Source: Collimonas arenae (GTDB taxonomy: Bacteria > Pseudomonadota > Gammaproteobacteria > Burkholderiales > Burkholderiaceae_D). From it: a stretch of 64,000 nucleotides of DNA. Of this stretch, positions 18,447-27,938 are shown one piece after another (position 1 is the stretch's first letter; the number at the start of each line of letters is the position of its first letter). The notes under the pieces were generated by a model. That model had not been told where the DNA came from and made no database searches. It saw nothing but the letters and a program-made list of their open reading frames with translations. The DNA is taken from contig NZ_CP013233.1 in assembly GCF_001584165.1 (NCBI RefSeq), positions 4,534,620-4,598,619 on the forward strand, read 5' to 3'. The translations under genes and the position numbers were made by a program.

Positions 18447-19058
18447 TCAGAACCGATAACCGACACCCACACCAATCAGCCACGGATCAATCTTCACTCG
18501 GCTGATTTGTTCGCCGCCGGCGTAGACATCGCTGCGAATTTGCACCTTCTTCACATCCAGATTGAGTGACCAGTTCTTGTCCAGCTTGTAATCGACACCT
18601 GCCTGCAGCGCCAGACCCCAGCTGCTGTTATCCAGACGGCCCGCGCCATTCAACAGATCAACGCTCGAAATGCGGGTGTAATTCACGCCAGCGCCGACAT
18701 AGGGGCTAAACAGCGCATCAGGCAGGAAGTGATATTGCAACGTCAGCGTCGGTGGCAGATGCTTGAACGTGCCGATCTTCTGGCCATCGAGCGTGACATC
18801 CTGCTTTTGCGGATAAGTCAGCACCAGCTCCGCCGCCCAGTTCGGCGTGAAGAAATAGGAAATATCAACTTCCGGAATGGTCTTGTCGTTGACTTGCAAA
18901 CGATCCGATGCGCCGATGCCGCCAACAGCATCCGACTTGTTCGCAGGTTTCAGGTAGTCGGCGCGCACCCGCACCTGCCACGGGCTTTCCTGCGCCGTAG
19001 CGTTACCTGCCGCAAAACCCAATGCCAATACCATCATTGCCAGTACAGTCTTTTTCAT
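18447..19058 (-). CDS. ompW: OmpW-family outer membrane protein
   Basis: Small eight-stranded outer-membrane beta-barrel that forms a hydrophobic channel. The 203-residue precursor has a clear signal peptide (MKKTVLAMMVLALGFAAG, cut after ATA-QE), alternating barrel strands, the conserved LPPTLTLQYHFLP segment and a C-terminal GVGVGYRF ending in phenylalanine, as required for BAM-dependent assembly. AGGAGCG precedes the ATG. A perfect FNR-type box lies 62 bp upstream of the start, so oxygen-responsive control is likely; E. coli ompW is also FNR-regulated. Confidence 0.93.
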   Translation of the reverse strand: MKKTVLAMMVLALGFAAGNATAQESPWQVRVRADYLKPANKSDAVGGIGASDRLQVNDKTIPEVDISYFFTPNWAAELVLTYPQKQDVTLDGQKIGTFKHLPPTLTLQYHFLPDALFSPYVGAGVNYTRISSVDLLNGAGRLDNSSWGLALQAGVDYKLDKNWSLNLDVKKVQIRSDVYAGGEQISRVKIDPWLIGVGVGYRF

Positions 19059-19119
19059 TTTTCGCTCCTGTGTATATCCGTGTCGACCTGCACTTTAGCG
19101 GCTCGCGCAATAAATTAAT

Positions 19120-19133
19120 TTGATATAAATCAA
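19120..19133. promoter_or_regulatory. FNR/Anr-type box upstream of ompW
   Basis: TTGATATAAATCAA matches the FNR consensus TTGAT-N4-ATCAA at every defined position. It is centred about 68 bp upstream of the ompW start codon, a distance suited to activation near -41.5 if the leader is short. hisC starts 148 bp on the other side and is a less likely target. Confidence 0.75.
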
Positions 19134-19280
19134 ACGATTCTCAGAGCCTCATCGCCGCAACAACAACAGCACCGGCAGCCAGACCGCGCCGGGTTTGCTA
19201 CCATATGGCTGATTCGCCTGTCGCTCCGGCCGTTCCGGCGACGCAACCAGCCTTCACTTACCTTCTTTAGCGACATTCCC

Positions 19281-20369
19281 ATGAGCAAATTCTGGAGCCC
19301 GATCGTCAGCCGCCTGACGCCCTACACCCCCGGCGAGCAGCCCAAGCTGAGCAACCTGGTCAAGCTCAACACCAACGAGAACCCATACGGTCCATCGCCG
19401 CTGGCGATTGCCGCCATTGCGGCCGAAGTGGGCGACAACCTGCGCCTGTATCCGAATCCCGATGCCGAGCCGCTCAAGCTGGCGATTGCCGAACAGAACG
19501 CCGCGCATGGCATTACTCCTGCCCATGTCTTTGTCGGCAACGGTTCCGACGAAGTGCTGGCGCATGCGTTCCAGGCCCTTCTGCAACATGACGAGCCGAT
19601 CCTGTTCCCGGACATCACCTACAGTTTCTATCCGACTTACTGCGGCCTGTATCAAGTCGCGCATCGCACGATTCCGCTGGCGGACGACTTCAGCATCCGC
19701 GTCGACGATTATCTCGGCACCGCCAACGGCGGCATCATCTTCCCGAATCCGAACGCGCCGACCGGTTGCCTGTTGCCGCTGGCCGAAGTCGAAAGACTGG
19801 TGGCCGGCAATCCCGACAGCGTGGTGATCGTCGACGAAGCCTATGTCGATTTCGGTGGCGACAGCGCGATCCCGCTGGTGTCGCGTTACCCGAACCTGCT
19901 GGTGGTGCATACCTTGTCCAAATCGCGTTCGCTGGCCGGTTTGCGGGTCGGCTTCGCGGTCGGCCATCCGGACCTGATCACGGCACTGGAACGGGTCAAG
20001 AACAGCTTCAACTCGTATCCGCTGGACCGTCTGGCAATCGTCGGCGCCACTGCCTCGATCAAGGACCAGCAGCATTTTGAGAAAACCCGCCAGGCGGTGA
20101 TTTCCAGCCGCCGGCAACTGGTGGCCGGCCTCGCGGTGCAGGGCTTCGACGTGCTGCCTTCGGCCGCCAACTTCGTCTTCGCACGCCATCCGAACTACGA
20201 TGCCGCCAAGCTGGCAGCGCGCCTGCGCGGCGACGGCATCATCGTGCGTCATTTCACCAGCGCGCGGATTGCCCAGTTCCTGCGCATCACGATCGGCACC
20301 GACGATGCCTGCAAGACCTTGCTGGATGCCTTGCAGCGCCATCTGCAGGAAATGCCGGCGGATTTCTAA
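19281..20369 (+). CDS. hisC: Histidinol-phosphate aminotransferase
   Basis: PLP enzyme that converts imidazole-acetol phosphate to histidinol phosphate in histidine synthesis; close paralogues also act on aromatic amino acids. The 362-residue protein has [12 protein letters not shown] at the N-terminus, the NPNAPTG motif near residue 156, the DEAYVDF motif near 185 and the Schiff-base lysine K214 in [15 protein letters not shown]. It stands alone, away from other his genes, so it may be a second copy with an aromatic or other role. A same-length open frame on the opposite strand is a shadow. Confidence 0.92.
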   Translation: MSKFWSPIVSRLTPYTPGEQPKLSNLVKLNTNENPYGPSPLAIAAIAAEVGDNLRLYPNPDAEPLKLAIAEQNAAHGITPAHVFVGNGSDEVLAHAFQALLQHDEPILFPDITYSFYPTYCGLYQVAHRTIPLADDFSIRVDDYLGTANGGIIFPNPNAPTGCLLPLAEVERLVAGNPDSVVIVDEAYVDFGGDSAIPLVSRYPNLLVVHTLSKSRSLAGLRVGFAVGHPDLITALERVKNSFNSYPLDRLAIVGATASIKDQQHFEKTRQAVISSRRQLVAGLAVQGFDVLPSAANFVFARHPNYDAAKLAARLRGDGIIVRHFTSARIAQFLRITIGTDDACKTLLDALQRHLQEMPADF

Positions 20370-20468
20370 GCGCCGTCTCTGTAGATACTGCCGCGAAGGG
20401 CGGCGCCGTCGCGTTGCCCTTCGTATTTTTGCTGTTCCTTGTCCCGTCCGCCCTCACCTCTCCAGGCC

Positions 20469-21620
20469 ATGTCCGAATCCATCGCGTTACCCGTATCCGC
20501 CGGCACTCGCATGCAGCGGGCGGCACTGCCAGTGCTGTTCCTATTGCTCGGGGTGATGTACGCCAGTTGGGCTTCGCGTATCCCGGCGATCCGCGATCTG
20601 TTGCAACTGGAACCGGCCAGCCTCAGCCTGGTGCTGCTGGGCGGCGGCATCGGCGCGGTCGGCTCGTTTCCGATTGCAGCGTGGCTGATCGGCCATTACG
20701 GCGCGCGCCGCAGCAGCTGGTATGCCGGCGTCGCGTTGCTGCTCACCATGCCTTGCCTGGCGCTGGCGCCGAACCTGCCGGTGCTGATGCTGGTGATGGT
20801 CAGCCTGGGCGCCTGTTCCAGCTGCTTCAATGTCGCCATCAACGCCCTCGGCGCCGCCGTCGAAAAAGCTGCCGGACGTTCGATCATGTCGCTGCTGCAT
20901 TCATGGTTTTGCGTCGGCACCTTGTCAGGTGCGTTGCTTGGTAGTGCGGTGGCCGGGCTCGGCATCGGACCGCTGCTGCATTTCAGCGTGGCCGCCATCG
21001 TGTTCGCGATTCCACTACGACTCTGCTATCGGGCGCTACCGAATGACCGGCCGCAATACATCGCCGGACAAAAACATTTCGCGCTGCCGCACGGTCCGCT
21101 GATCGCACTCGGTGTGGTGGCCTTTGGCGGTGCCATCGTCGAAGGTTCGGTCGCCGATTGGAGCGGCGTCTACATGAAAGACCTGCTGTTCGCCAGCGAT
21201 GGCGTGGCGCCGCTGGCCTTTGCATTTTTTGCCGGCATGATGCTGTTGACCCGCATCGTCGGCGATCGACTCAAGGAATCCTTCGGCGCGCGCCGCGTGG
21301 TCGCCGGCGGCGCAATACTGGCCGGCGTCGGCATGGCGCTGGCGCTGGTGGTGAACGATATTCCATTGGCTATTGCCGGTTTCGCGCTGACCGGCGTCGG
21401 TGTCGCCACCGTTTTCCCGTTCATCTTCAGCGCCGCCGGCCGTCACGGTCCAACAGCCTTGGCAGGCGTCACTACGATGGGATATACCGGCGGCCTGGTC
21501 GGGCCGCCGATGATCGGTTTCCTGGCCCATGGCTTCGGCCTGCATGCCGCCTTGTCGGTGGTCGGCGTGCTATGCATCGCGGTAGCGATTGCCGCCGCTC
21601 GCGCAAAATGGTTGGAATAA
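20469..21620 (+). CDS. MFS transporter (YbjJ-like)
   Basis: Twelve-helix major-facilitator permease of about 383 residues. It has the short loop GHYGARRSSW between helices 2 and 3 and the family pattern LLLGVMYASWASRIPAIRD in helix 1, which resembles YbjJ-type and related sugar/unknown-substrate MFS proteins. I use the ATG at 20469; an in-frame TTG ten codons upstream is weaker. It follows hisC in the same direction with about 100 bp between. The substrate is unknown. Confidence 0.82.
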   Translation: MSESIALPVSAGTRMQRAALPVLFLLLGVMYASWASRIPAIRDLLQLEPASLSLVLLGGGIGAVGSFPIAAWLIGHYGARRSSWYAGVALLLTMPCLALAPNLPVLMLVMVSLGACSSCFNVAINALGAAVEKAAGRSIMSLLHSWFCVGTLSGALLGSAVAGLGIGPLLHFSVAAIVFAIPLRLCYRALPNDRPQYIAGQKHFALPHGPLIALGVVAFGGAIVEGSVADWSGVYMKDLLFASDGVAPLAFAFFAGMMLLTRIVGDRLKESFGARRVVAGGAILAGVGMALALVVNDIPLAIAGFALTGVGVATVFPFIFSAAGRHGPTALAGVTTMGYTGGLVGPPMIGFLAHGFGLHAALSVVGVLCIAVAIAAARAKWLE

Positions 21621-21679
21621 AGTTCGCTAAGTTAAAATACAGCGTTGCGTTTGTACGCCCACCTTACTACGGAGTCCAT

Positions 21680-22426
21680 ATGACGCTTGCTAGATTTTCT
21701 TCTTCGCTGCTGCGCAACCTGACCATCGGCGCTGCTGTCGGCGTCGCTCTGGCGGCCTGCGCCGGCACACCACCGCAACCGGCTGCAAGCAATGATCCTG
21801 CGCTGTCGACATCCCGCTGGGAACTCACTTCCTGGAGCGGCCACACCGTGCCGCATGGCGACAATGGCGAACCGGTGATTCTGAATTTCAACGTCGAGAA
21901 TGGCCAGGGACGCGTCAGCGGCCGCGCCGGCTGCAATCAGTTTACGGCGCCATTTTCAATACGTGGACCGGGCCAGCTGACCATCGTCGAAGCGGCGACG
22001 ACGCGCATGGCTTGCCCGGAGCCGGCCATGCAGTTTGAAGCGGATTTCCTCGACAAGCTGCAAGCCGTCAACCACTATCAGATCAGCGGCCCGGTGCTGG
22101 AAATGAAAACCATCGACGGCCAGACGCTGAAGTTCTACGCGCGTGAAAAACCGAGCGCCGCCGCGAAAATCAAATTCGTCTACGTCGCCCCGCAAAAAGT
22201 GGCATGCAGCGCCGGTGTGATGCGCACTACCTGTTTCCAGATCCGCGAGCGCAAGGAAGATCCGTGGCAACTCTGGTATGGCAATATTGAAGGCTTCAAA
22301 TTCGAACCGGGCGTAGCGTATCGCCTGCGTATCCTGGAAGAGAAAGTGCCTAATCCGCCGGCCGATGCCAGCGCGCTCAAGTGGACGCTCGATCTGGTCG
22401 TGGAACAGGAACTGATTTCGAAATAA
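21680..22426 (+). CDS. META-domain lipoprotein with C-terminal DUF4377 domain
   Basis: Exported 248-residue lipoprotein. The signal peptide ends in the lipobox LAAC, with the lipidated cysteine near residue 28. Residues 45-155 form a META/HslJ-type domain (SRWELTSWSG, the central AGCNQF segment, ATTRMACPEPAMQFE). Residues 160-248 match DUF4377 (VYVAPQKVACSAGVMRTTCF, then LRILEEKVPNPPADAS). META domains are linked to heat and novobiocin resistance in E. coli HslJ; the role here is unknown. GGAG precedes the ATG. The stop codon overlaps the next start (TAATG), so the two genes are translationally coupled. Confidence 0.85.
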   Translation: MTLARFSSSLLRNLTIGAAVGVALAACAGTPPQPAASNDPALSTSRWELTSWSGHTVPHGDNGEPVILNFNVENGQGRVSGRAGCNQFTAPFSIRGPGQLTIVEAATTRMACPEPAMQFEADFLDKLQAVNHYQISGPVLEMKTIDGQTLKFYAREKPSAAAKIKFVYVAPQKVACSAGVMRTTCFQIRERKEDPWQLWYGNIEGFKFEPGVAYRLRILEEKVPNPPADASALKWTLDLVVEQELISK

Positions 22427-23157
22427 TGACGATGGACGCTCACACCAATTTGCCTGATCTATTGCTGCTGCCCGGCTTCATGCTGGACCAGGCGCTGTGG
22501 GACGACATGCGCGATGGCCTGCAGCACTTGGGCCGGCTGCATTTCGGCGATCTCGGCCAGGACGATACGATCAGCGCGATGGCCGCGCGGGTGCTGCAAC
22601 ACGCCCCCGAGCGTTTCGTCCTGATCGGCTTCTCGATGGGCGGCTATGTCGCCCAGGCGATCATGCAGCAAGCGCCGGAGCGGGTCATCGCGCTGGGCTT
22701 GCTGAATACTTCGGCGCGCCAGCAGGACGCACGAGAAATCGCCGGCAACCGAATGCAGCTGGAACTTGCCAGGCAGGTGCCATTCAAAGGCCTGACCAGC
22801 CGTGCGCTGGCATCTTCACTCCATCCCGATCGCGCTAATGACCGCGCGCTGCTGGACCGCCTGCAGGCAATGGCGCTACACAACGGCAAGGAAGTTTTCA
22901 TCCGCCAATTGTCAGCCCTGCGTAGCGATGGCTACGCCGAACTACAGAAGATTCACTGCCCAACGCTGATCGTCGCCAGCCGCAACGATCAGTTGAGCAG
23001 CATCGCCGAAGCACTGCAGATGCAGGCCCAGATTCCAGCAGCGCAAATGGTGTTGATCGAGGATTGCGGGCACATGACGCCGCTGGAAAAACCAGATGAA
23101 TTGCTGCAGATCTTGTCGGATTGGCTGACCGTTTCCAGCATCAGAAAATCGGCCTAG
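22426..23157 (+). CDS. Alpha/beta-hydrolase fold protein
   Basis: Cytoplasmic serine hydrolase or esterase, substrate unknown, 243 residues. The nucleophile elbow is GFSMGGY near residue 70. The acid is probably the aspartate in VASRNDQL near residue 187, and the catalytic histidine is in EDCGHMTPLE near 216. Its ATG overlaps the stop of the lipoprotein gene, so the pair form an operon. The fold is shared with BioH-type esterases, but the elbow and context give no specific reason to assign it to biotin synthesis. Confidence 0.82.
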   Translation: MTMDAHTNLPDLLLLPGFMLDQALWDDMRDGLQHLGRLHFGDLGQDDTISAMAARVLQHAPERFVLIGFSMGGYVAQAIMQQAPERVIALGLLNTSARQQDAREIAGNRMQLELARQVPFKGLTSRALASSLHPDRANDRALLDRLQAMALHNGKEVFIRQLSALRSDGYAELQKIHCPTLIVASRNDQLSSIAEALQMQAQIPAAQMVLIEDCGHMTPLEKPDELLQILSDWLTVSSIRKSA

Positions 23158-23210
23158 GCGGCGCAATGCTCATCCTGCCGTAATTGATTTGCACACTGCC
23201 GGCCCAATGA

Positions 23211-23237
23211 AAAAGGGCCGCGCTATCAACGCGGCCC
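23211..23237 (-). terminator. Terminator of the nitronate monooxygenase gene
   Basis: Perfect 8-bp GC stem GGGCCGCG/CGCGGCCC with a 7-base loop. On the minus strand it is followed by five T. It lies between convergent genes. Confidence 0.8.
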
Positions 23238-23258
23238 CATGCAACGGCGAGCGACTTG

Positions 23259-24218
23259 TTACAACGCCAAACGCTTGCGCGCTGCCTGGTATTCCGTCTG
23301 CAGGCGATCGACCATCTGCGCCACGCTCGGCACATCGTCCATCAATCCTACACCTTGACCGGCGCCCCAGATATCGCGCCAGGCCTTGGCGCCGGTGCCG
23401 CCGGAGCCGAAATTCATCTTCGACTTGTCGGCTTCCGGCAGGTTGTCCGGATCGAGGCCGGCATTGACAATGGATTTTTTCAGGTAGTTGCCATGCACGC
23501 CGGTGAACAGGTTGGTGTAGACCACATCGGCTGCGGTTGATTCGATAATTGCCTGGCGGTAGGCGTCGTCGACATGCGCTTCCTTGGTCGCCAGCCAGCG
23601 CGAACCGATGTAGGCAAAATCAGCACCCATCGCCTGTGCCGCCAGGATTGCATCGCCGGTGGCAATCGCTCCCGACAACGCAATCGGCCCCTTGAAGAAT
23701 TTGCGCACTTCGCCGACCAGTGCAAACGGCGACAACGGACCCGCGTGGCCGCCAGCGCCAGCCGCCACCAAAATCAGCCCGTCGACTCCGGCTTCCAGCG
23801 CCTTCTGGGCATGGCGGATTGAGATCACGTCATGCAGTACGATACCGCCGTAGCTGTGGATCGCATCCATCATTTCCGGCGGCGGCGCGCGCAGGCTGGA
23901 GATGATGATCGGCACCTGGTGTTTGACGCAGACGGCGACATCGTGCGCCAGGCGGTCGTTCGACTGATGGACGATCTGGTTGACCGCGATCGGTCCTATC
24001 TTGGCATCAGGATGTTCGGCCTTGTAGGCAGCCAGTTCTGCCTGCAGGTCGGTCAGCCAGACATCCAGCAATTCGGCCGGACGGGCATTCAGCGCGGGGA
24101 ACGAACCGACGATGCCGGCCTTGCACTGCGCAGCCACTAGCGCCGGACCGCTGGCGATGAACATCGGCGAGCCGATCACGGGAAGGCTCAGGTTTTGCAA
24201 CGCGGCTGGCAGTGCCAT
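23259..24218 (-). CDS. Nitronate monooxygenase (2-nitropropane dioxygenase family)
   Basis: FMN-dependent TIM-barrel enzyme that oxidises alkyl nitronates (for example from 3-nitropropionate) to carbonyl compounds and nitrite. The 319-residue protein has the N-terminal segment LPVIGSPMFIASGPALVAA, the flavin-binding GAGGHAGP loop near residue 165 and the phosphate-binding GAIATGDAILAAQAMGADFA near 187-206. It is a complete, monocistronic gene ending at a hairpin terminator. Some members act as enoyl-type oxidoreductases, so the native substrate is uncertain. Confidence 0.85.
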   Translation of the reverse strand: MALPAALQNLSLPVIGSPMFIASGPALVAAQCKAGIVGSFPALNARPAELLDVWLTDLQAELAAYKAEHPDAKIGPIAVNQIVHQSNDRLAHDVAVCVKHQVPIIISSLRAPPPEMMDAIHSYGGIVLHDVISIRHAQKALEAGVDGLILVAAGAGGHAGPLSPFALVGEVRKFFKGPIALSGAIATGDAILAAQAMGADFAYIGSRWLATKEAHVDDAYRQAIIESTAADVVYTNLFTGVHGNYLKKSIVNAGLDPDNLPEADKSKMNFGSGGTGAKAWRDIWGAGQGVGLMDDVPSVAQMVDRLQTEYQAARKRLAL

Positions 24219-24378
24219 AACGACCTCTTGAATTGGGATTGGAGAAAACGATTATAGGACGAAGGCGGGAATAAAAAGTACGGTCGTGCTAGATTTTGTC
24301 CTCTAAAACACGCAAGGAGAGGCTTGCTTTCCAAGCAATAAAACAGCGTCGCATTAATGTTGCTTCGCGACCTATCCA

Positions 24379-25302
24379 TTACCGGTTTAACAAGAAGCCG
24401 TCACGTATCTCTGCCGCACCGGCGCGCACCAGCTGCGCCGCCGTCCATTCGGCCAGCGCGGCCTCGCTTAACTGCAGGAAACGCCGGTTGGCGGCAACCA
24501 CCAGCGGCAGCGCCGACAACATCTGTGGCAGTTCATCCAGCTTCAACTGTTGCCGTTCCAGCAGCAGGAATTTCAGCAGCACCTTGATTGCATTATGAGC
24601 GTTGCGCAACGGATCTGCGGCCAGGTAATCAAGCCGCGCAAAGGCCCTCTCCAGCGCCGCGTCCGCCCCACTGAACGGACTGCCGTGGCCGGGGATCACC
24701 AATCGCACGTCAAGACCGGCAATCAGTTCCAGCGTGGCGCGCGCCTCGGCAAAACCGGAGCCGCCGTCCAGTTCCGGAAAAATCACGCCGAAACCGTTTT
24801 CCCACAAGGCGTCGGCCGAGATCAGGATACGCTCCTCGGCGCAGTAGAAAACCAGTGAATGCGGATCGTGGCCGGCGGCCGCCAACACTTGCCACTCCAA
24901 ATCGCCGAGCATGACCAGGTCGCCATGCTGCAAGGTATCGTCGAAACTGAAACGCGCGCATTGCTGGCCGGTGCCGCTAAAGGTCAGTGCATCCTGGTCC
25001 CAGCTGCGCACCGCCTCGGCTTCCGAAGCCGGAATCGACGTACGGCAGCGATAGGCATGCTGCAAGGCGGCGTTGCCGCCGCAGTGATCGGAATGCAGAT
25101 GGGTGTTCAGCAAGCGGTCCAGCGGCCGCCCCTGCAAGCCGTGCGCCACCAACGCCACGGTCTGTGCCGCATGTGTCAGATAACCGCTGTCGACCAGCGC
25201 AGTCTGCTCACGGCCAAGAAAAAGAACATTATTGGACGACAGCCAACCGCGTTCCAGTACGCGCATCGTCGGCGGCAACGATGGCAATGGCAGCGCGCTC
25301 AT
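24379..25302 (-). CDS. MBL-fold metallo-hydrolase
   Basis: Metallo-beta-lactamase-fold hydrolase of 307 residues. Its first metal motif is THLHSDHCGG (H68, H70, D72, H73). The next metal histidine is in AAGHDPHSLVFY near 162 and the last in IPGHGSPFSG near 210. The C-terminal helical tail is DUF-like. Substrate unknown; glyoxalase II or quorum-lactonase activity cannot be separated by sequence alone. Its start overlaps the stop of the upstream DUF1289 gene by four bases (ATGA), so the two are translationally coupled. Confidence 0.82.
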   Translation of the reverse strand: MSALPLPSLPPTMRVLERGWLSSNNVLFLGREQTALVDSGYLTHAAQTVALVAHGLQGRPLDRLLNTHLHSDHCGGNAALQHAYRCRTSIPASEAEAVRSWDQDALTFSGTGQQCARFSFDDTLQHGDLVMLGDLEWQVLAAAGHDPHSLVFYCAEERILISADALWENGFGVIFPELDGGSGFAEARATLELIAGLDVRLVIPGHGSPFSGADAALERAFARLDYLAADPLRNAHNAIKVLLKFLLLERQQLKLDELPQMLSALPLVVAANRRFLQLSEAALAEWTAAQLVRAGAAEIRDGFLLNR

Positions 25303-25538
25303 CGCGCCGCCCGGCGTTGCCGGATCAGTTGCCAGATACGGCGCTTCTGCTCAAGGCTGGCACTACCCCATGCCGCGATTTCATCGATGGTACGCTGACA
25401 GCCGTCACACAAGCCGCTCGCGGCGTTCATCACGCACACGTTGATACAGGGCGAGGCGCTGTCGTTGTGGGCGGCTCGGTCAACGCTGGCGCCCAGCGGC
25501 GATACTGGACTGGCTGGCTTGATCTGTGTGATTTTCAC
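25299..25538 (-). CDS. DUF1289 small cysteine-rich protein
   Basis: A 79-residue cytoplasmic protein with the DUF1289 cysteine pattern SPCINVCVMNAASGLCDGC (residues 29-47) followed by RTIDEIAAW and a basic helical end. The four cysteines could bind zinc or an Fe-S cluster; no function is established. It is coupled to the MBL gene by an ATGA overlap and diverges from creB across 117 bp. Confidence 0.82.
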   Translation of the reverse strand: MKITQIKPASPVSPLGASVDRAAHNDSASPCINVCVMNAASGLCDGCQRTIDEIAAWGSASLEQKRRIWQLIRQRRAAR

Positions 25539-25655
25539 TCGGTCTCTGTCGGTTCGGTCGGCAGCGATGCTGCTCTTATGGCAACGTGCCCGGTATTTAT
25601 CTCGTATTTGTTCATATAATACGCGACACCACAGCCCTCCAGAGCGACACCCCGC

Positions 25656-26369
25656 ATGCCTAATATTTTACTGGCTGAAGACGAAAGCGCCATCGCCGAT
25701 ACCGTGATCTATGCGCTTGGCAGCGAAGGATTCCAAGTGCGTCATTGCCTGCTCGGCAGAGACGTGCTGCAACAGGCGCGCTCAGGTCAGTTCGATTTGC
25801 TGGTGCTGGATGTCGGCCTGCCAGACATGAGCGGTTTCGATGTCTGCCGCGAGCTGCGCCGTTTTTCTTCGCTACCGGTGATTTTCCTGACCGCCCGCGG
25901 CGGCGAAATCGATCGCCTGATCGGCCTTGAAATCGGTGCTGACGATTACATGGTCAAGCCGTTTTCACCACGTGAGCTGGCGGCCCGCATCCGCGTCGTG
26001 CTGAGGCGTCTGGGTCATGCGGAGGCTACGCCAGAAGCCGCGCCAACGGCCACGCTCGGCGCCTTTGAGCAAGACCAGATCGGCATGCGTATCCGCTATG
26101 CCGGCCAGATGCTGCAACTGACCCGCTACGAGTATTTGCTGTTGAACATGCTATTGAGCCGGCCAGGCGGAATTTTCACCCGCAACCAGCTGATGGACTC
26201 AATCTGGCGCGACGCTCCGGACACCACCGACCGCACCGTCGATACCCATATCAAGACACTGCGCATCAAGCTCAAGGCGGTAGCCCCGATGCTCGACCTG
26301 ATCCATACCCATCGCGGCCTTGGCTATTCGGTCGAACCCGGCGTCAACGACAAATCGGCTACGCCATGA
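25656..26369 (+). CDS. creB: CreB-type response regulator (OmpR/PhoB family)
   Basis: DNA-binding response regulator of 237 residues. The phospho-acceptor is D52 in LVLDVGLPDMSG, with the switch lysine in YMVKPFS near 103 and a winged-helix output domain from about residue 130 (DRTVDTHIKTLRIKL). It is named CreB because creC- and creD-type genes follow and a perfect cre-tag stands before creD. In E. coli, CreBC responds to carbon source and growth conditions and, in other genera, to beta-lactam stress. The stop overlaps the creC start as ATGA. Confidence 0.9.
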   Translation: MPNILLAEDESAIADTVIYALGSEGFQVRHCLLGRDVLQQARSGQFDLLVLDVGLPDMSGFDVCRELRRFSSLPVIFLTARGGEIDRLIGLEIGADDYMVKPFSPRELAARIRVVLRRLGHAEATPEAAPTATLGAFEQDQIGMRIRYAGQMLQLTRYEYLLLNMLLSRPGGIFTRNQLMDSIWRDAPDTTDRTVDTHIKTLRIKLKAVAPMLDLIHTHRGLGYSVEPGVNDKSATP

Positions 26370-27804
26370 AACTTGGCATCCGCGTCCTGCTCGGTTATTT
26401 CCTGATTGTCGGCCTGGCTGGCGTCTTCATCCAGCGCGTGTTCCTGGCCGAGGTCAAACCGGCGGTGCGGCAGGCAATGGAAGACACGCTGGTCGATACC
26501 GCCAATATCCTGGCCGAACTGGCCGCCGACGACATGAAGCAGAATCGCATCGCCGATGGCAACTTCGCCAATCGCGTGCGCGAATACGGCCATCGCGACA
26601 TCAATGCAAAGATCTGGGGTTTTCGCAAAACCACGCTGGATTACCGCATCTACGTCACCGATCTGAAGGGCATCGTACTGTTCGATTCCACCGGCCGCGC
26701 GGTCGGCCAAGACTACTCGCGCCGTAACGATGTCTACCTGACGCTGCAAGGCAATTACGGCGTGCGTTCCACGCGCGATGTCGACAATGACGAGCGCACT
26801 ACCGTCATGCATGTCGCCGCACCGATCATCGACAACGGCAAGATGATCGGCGTGCTGACCGTGGCCAAGCCCAACAATACCTTGCAGCCGGCGATCTCCC
26901 AAAGCGAAAGGACCATTCTGCGCTGGGGCGGCCTGCTGCTGGTGCTGTCGCTGGCGGTCGGGTTGGTGGTCACCTTGTGGATCAGCCGCTCGCTGGGCGC
27001 GCTGCAACGCTATGCCCGCGCCGTCAGCGTCGGCGAACGGGCGCAACCGCCGACCAAGGCGCCAGCGAAATCGTCGAACTCGGCCGGGCGCTAGAAACGA
27101 TGCGCCAAAAGCTGGAAGGCAAGCAATATGTCGAACAATACATCCATAGCCTGACGCACGAAATGAAAAGCCCGCTGGCGGCGATCCAGGGCGCCGCCGA
27201 ACTGCTTGACGAGGATTTGCCGGAAGCGCAGCGTCGCCGCTTCGCCCACAACATCCGCAACCAATCGCAACGACTGGCGGAACTGATCGAAAAGATGCTG
27301 GCGTTGGCCGCCATCGAACATCGGCAGACGCTGGAAAATATCGTCACGATCGATACCGGAAAATTGCTTGAAGATCTGGTTACGTTGCTGGAGCCACGCC
27401 TGCGGCAGGCACAAGTGACGCTGCAGATCGACAACGCGTCACAGCTGCCGGCATTGCGCGGCGAACTGTTCCTGCTGCGCCAGGCACTACTCAACCTGCT
27501 GGAAAATGCCATCGATTTCGCGCCGCCGGCGAGTGTCGTCACGGTCCGCGCCGAATCCGATGCCGCCGGCATGGTGACGCTGGTCGTTACGGACAATGGT
27601 CCCGGCATTCCTGACTATGCGCTGGCGCGCGTGTTCGAGCGGTTTTATTCGCTACCGCGGCCGCATAGCAATGAAAAAAGCACCGGCCTCGGTCTGTGCT
27701 TCGTGCAACAGGTGGCGCAGCTGCATCACGGTACGATCACTCTGTCCAACCGTAGCAACGGCGGCGCCGAGGCGCGCTTGAGCCTTCCTGTAGCACAAGC
27801 ATGA
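26366..27804 (+). CDS. creC: CreC-type sensor histidine kinase (frameshift)
   Basis: Inner-membrane sensor kinase partner of CreB. A membrane helix at residues 7-25, a periplasmic sensor region of about 160 residues with TVMHVAAPIIDNGKMIGVL, and a second helix near 190-207 come first. HAMP, the H-box HSLTHEMKSPL, the N-box LLENAIDFAP, and G-boxes DNGPGIPD and STGLGLCFV follow. The frame breaks near 27058: TKAPAKS should read TKGASEIVELG, and one more G in the GG run gives this. The repaired protein is 479 residues, close to E. coli CreC (474). All catalytic motifs survive, so I treat the break as a probable sequence error. Confidence 0.9.
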
Positions 27805-27815
27805 TTTAGCGCCGC

Positions 27816-27831
27816 TTCACACTGGCTTCAC
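27816..27831 (+). promoter_or_regulatory. cre-tag (CreB-binding site) upstream of creD
   Basis: TTCAC, six bases, TTCAC: a perfect direct repeat matching the published CreB recognition sequence. It lies about 108 bp upstream of the creD start, between creC and creD, the position expected for CreB-dependent creD induction. A weaker TTCAC..TTCTTAC pair lies further downstream near 27872. Confidence 0.85.
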
Positions 27832-27938
27832 ATTCCCTTCCCGGCGGCGCCATATAGCCGCCGTCATCGATTCACACGCTCTTCTTACACTGATGCCGAC
27901 CGTGACGCTGTGTCACTTTGATCAGATCGAGAGAGACC

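Noticed and set aside
19254..20342. A 362-codon frame opposite hisC, the same length as hisC
   Set aside because: Third-position GC bias leaves the opposite strand open. No motif is recognisable, and hisC has every catalytic residue.
22426..23157. Calling the alpha/beta hydrolase BioH
   Set aside because: Its elbow is GFSMGG, it is 14 kb from the bio genes and is coupled to a META lipoprotein. Nothing specific links it to pimeloyl-ACP methyl ester.
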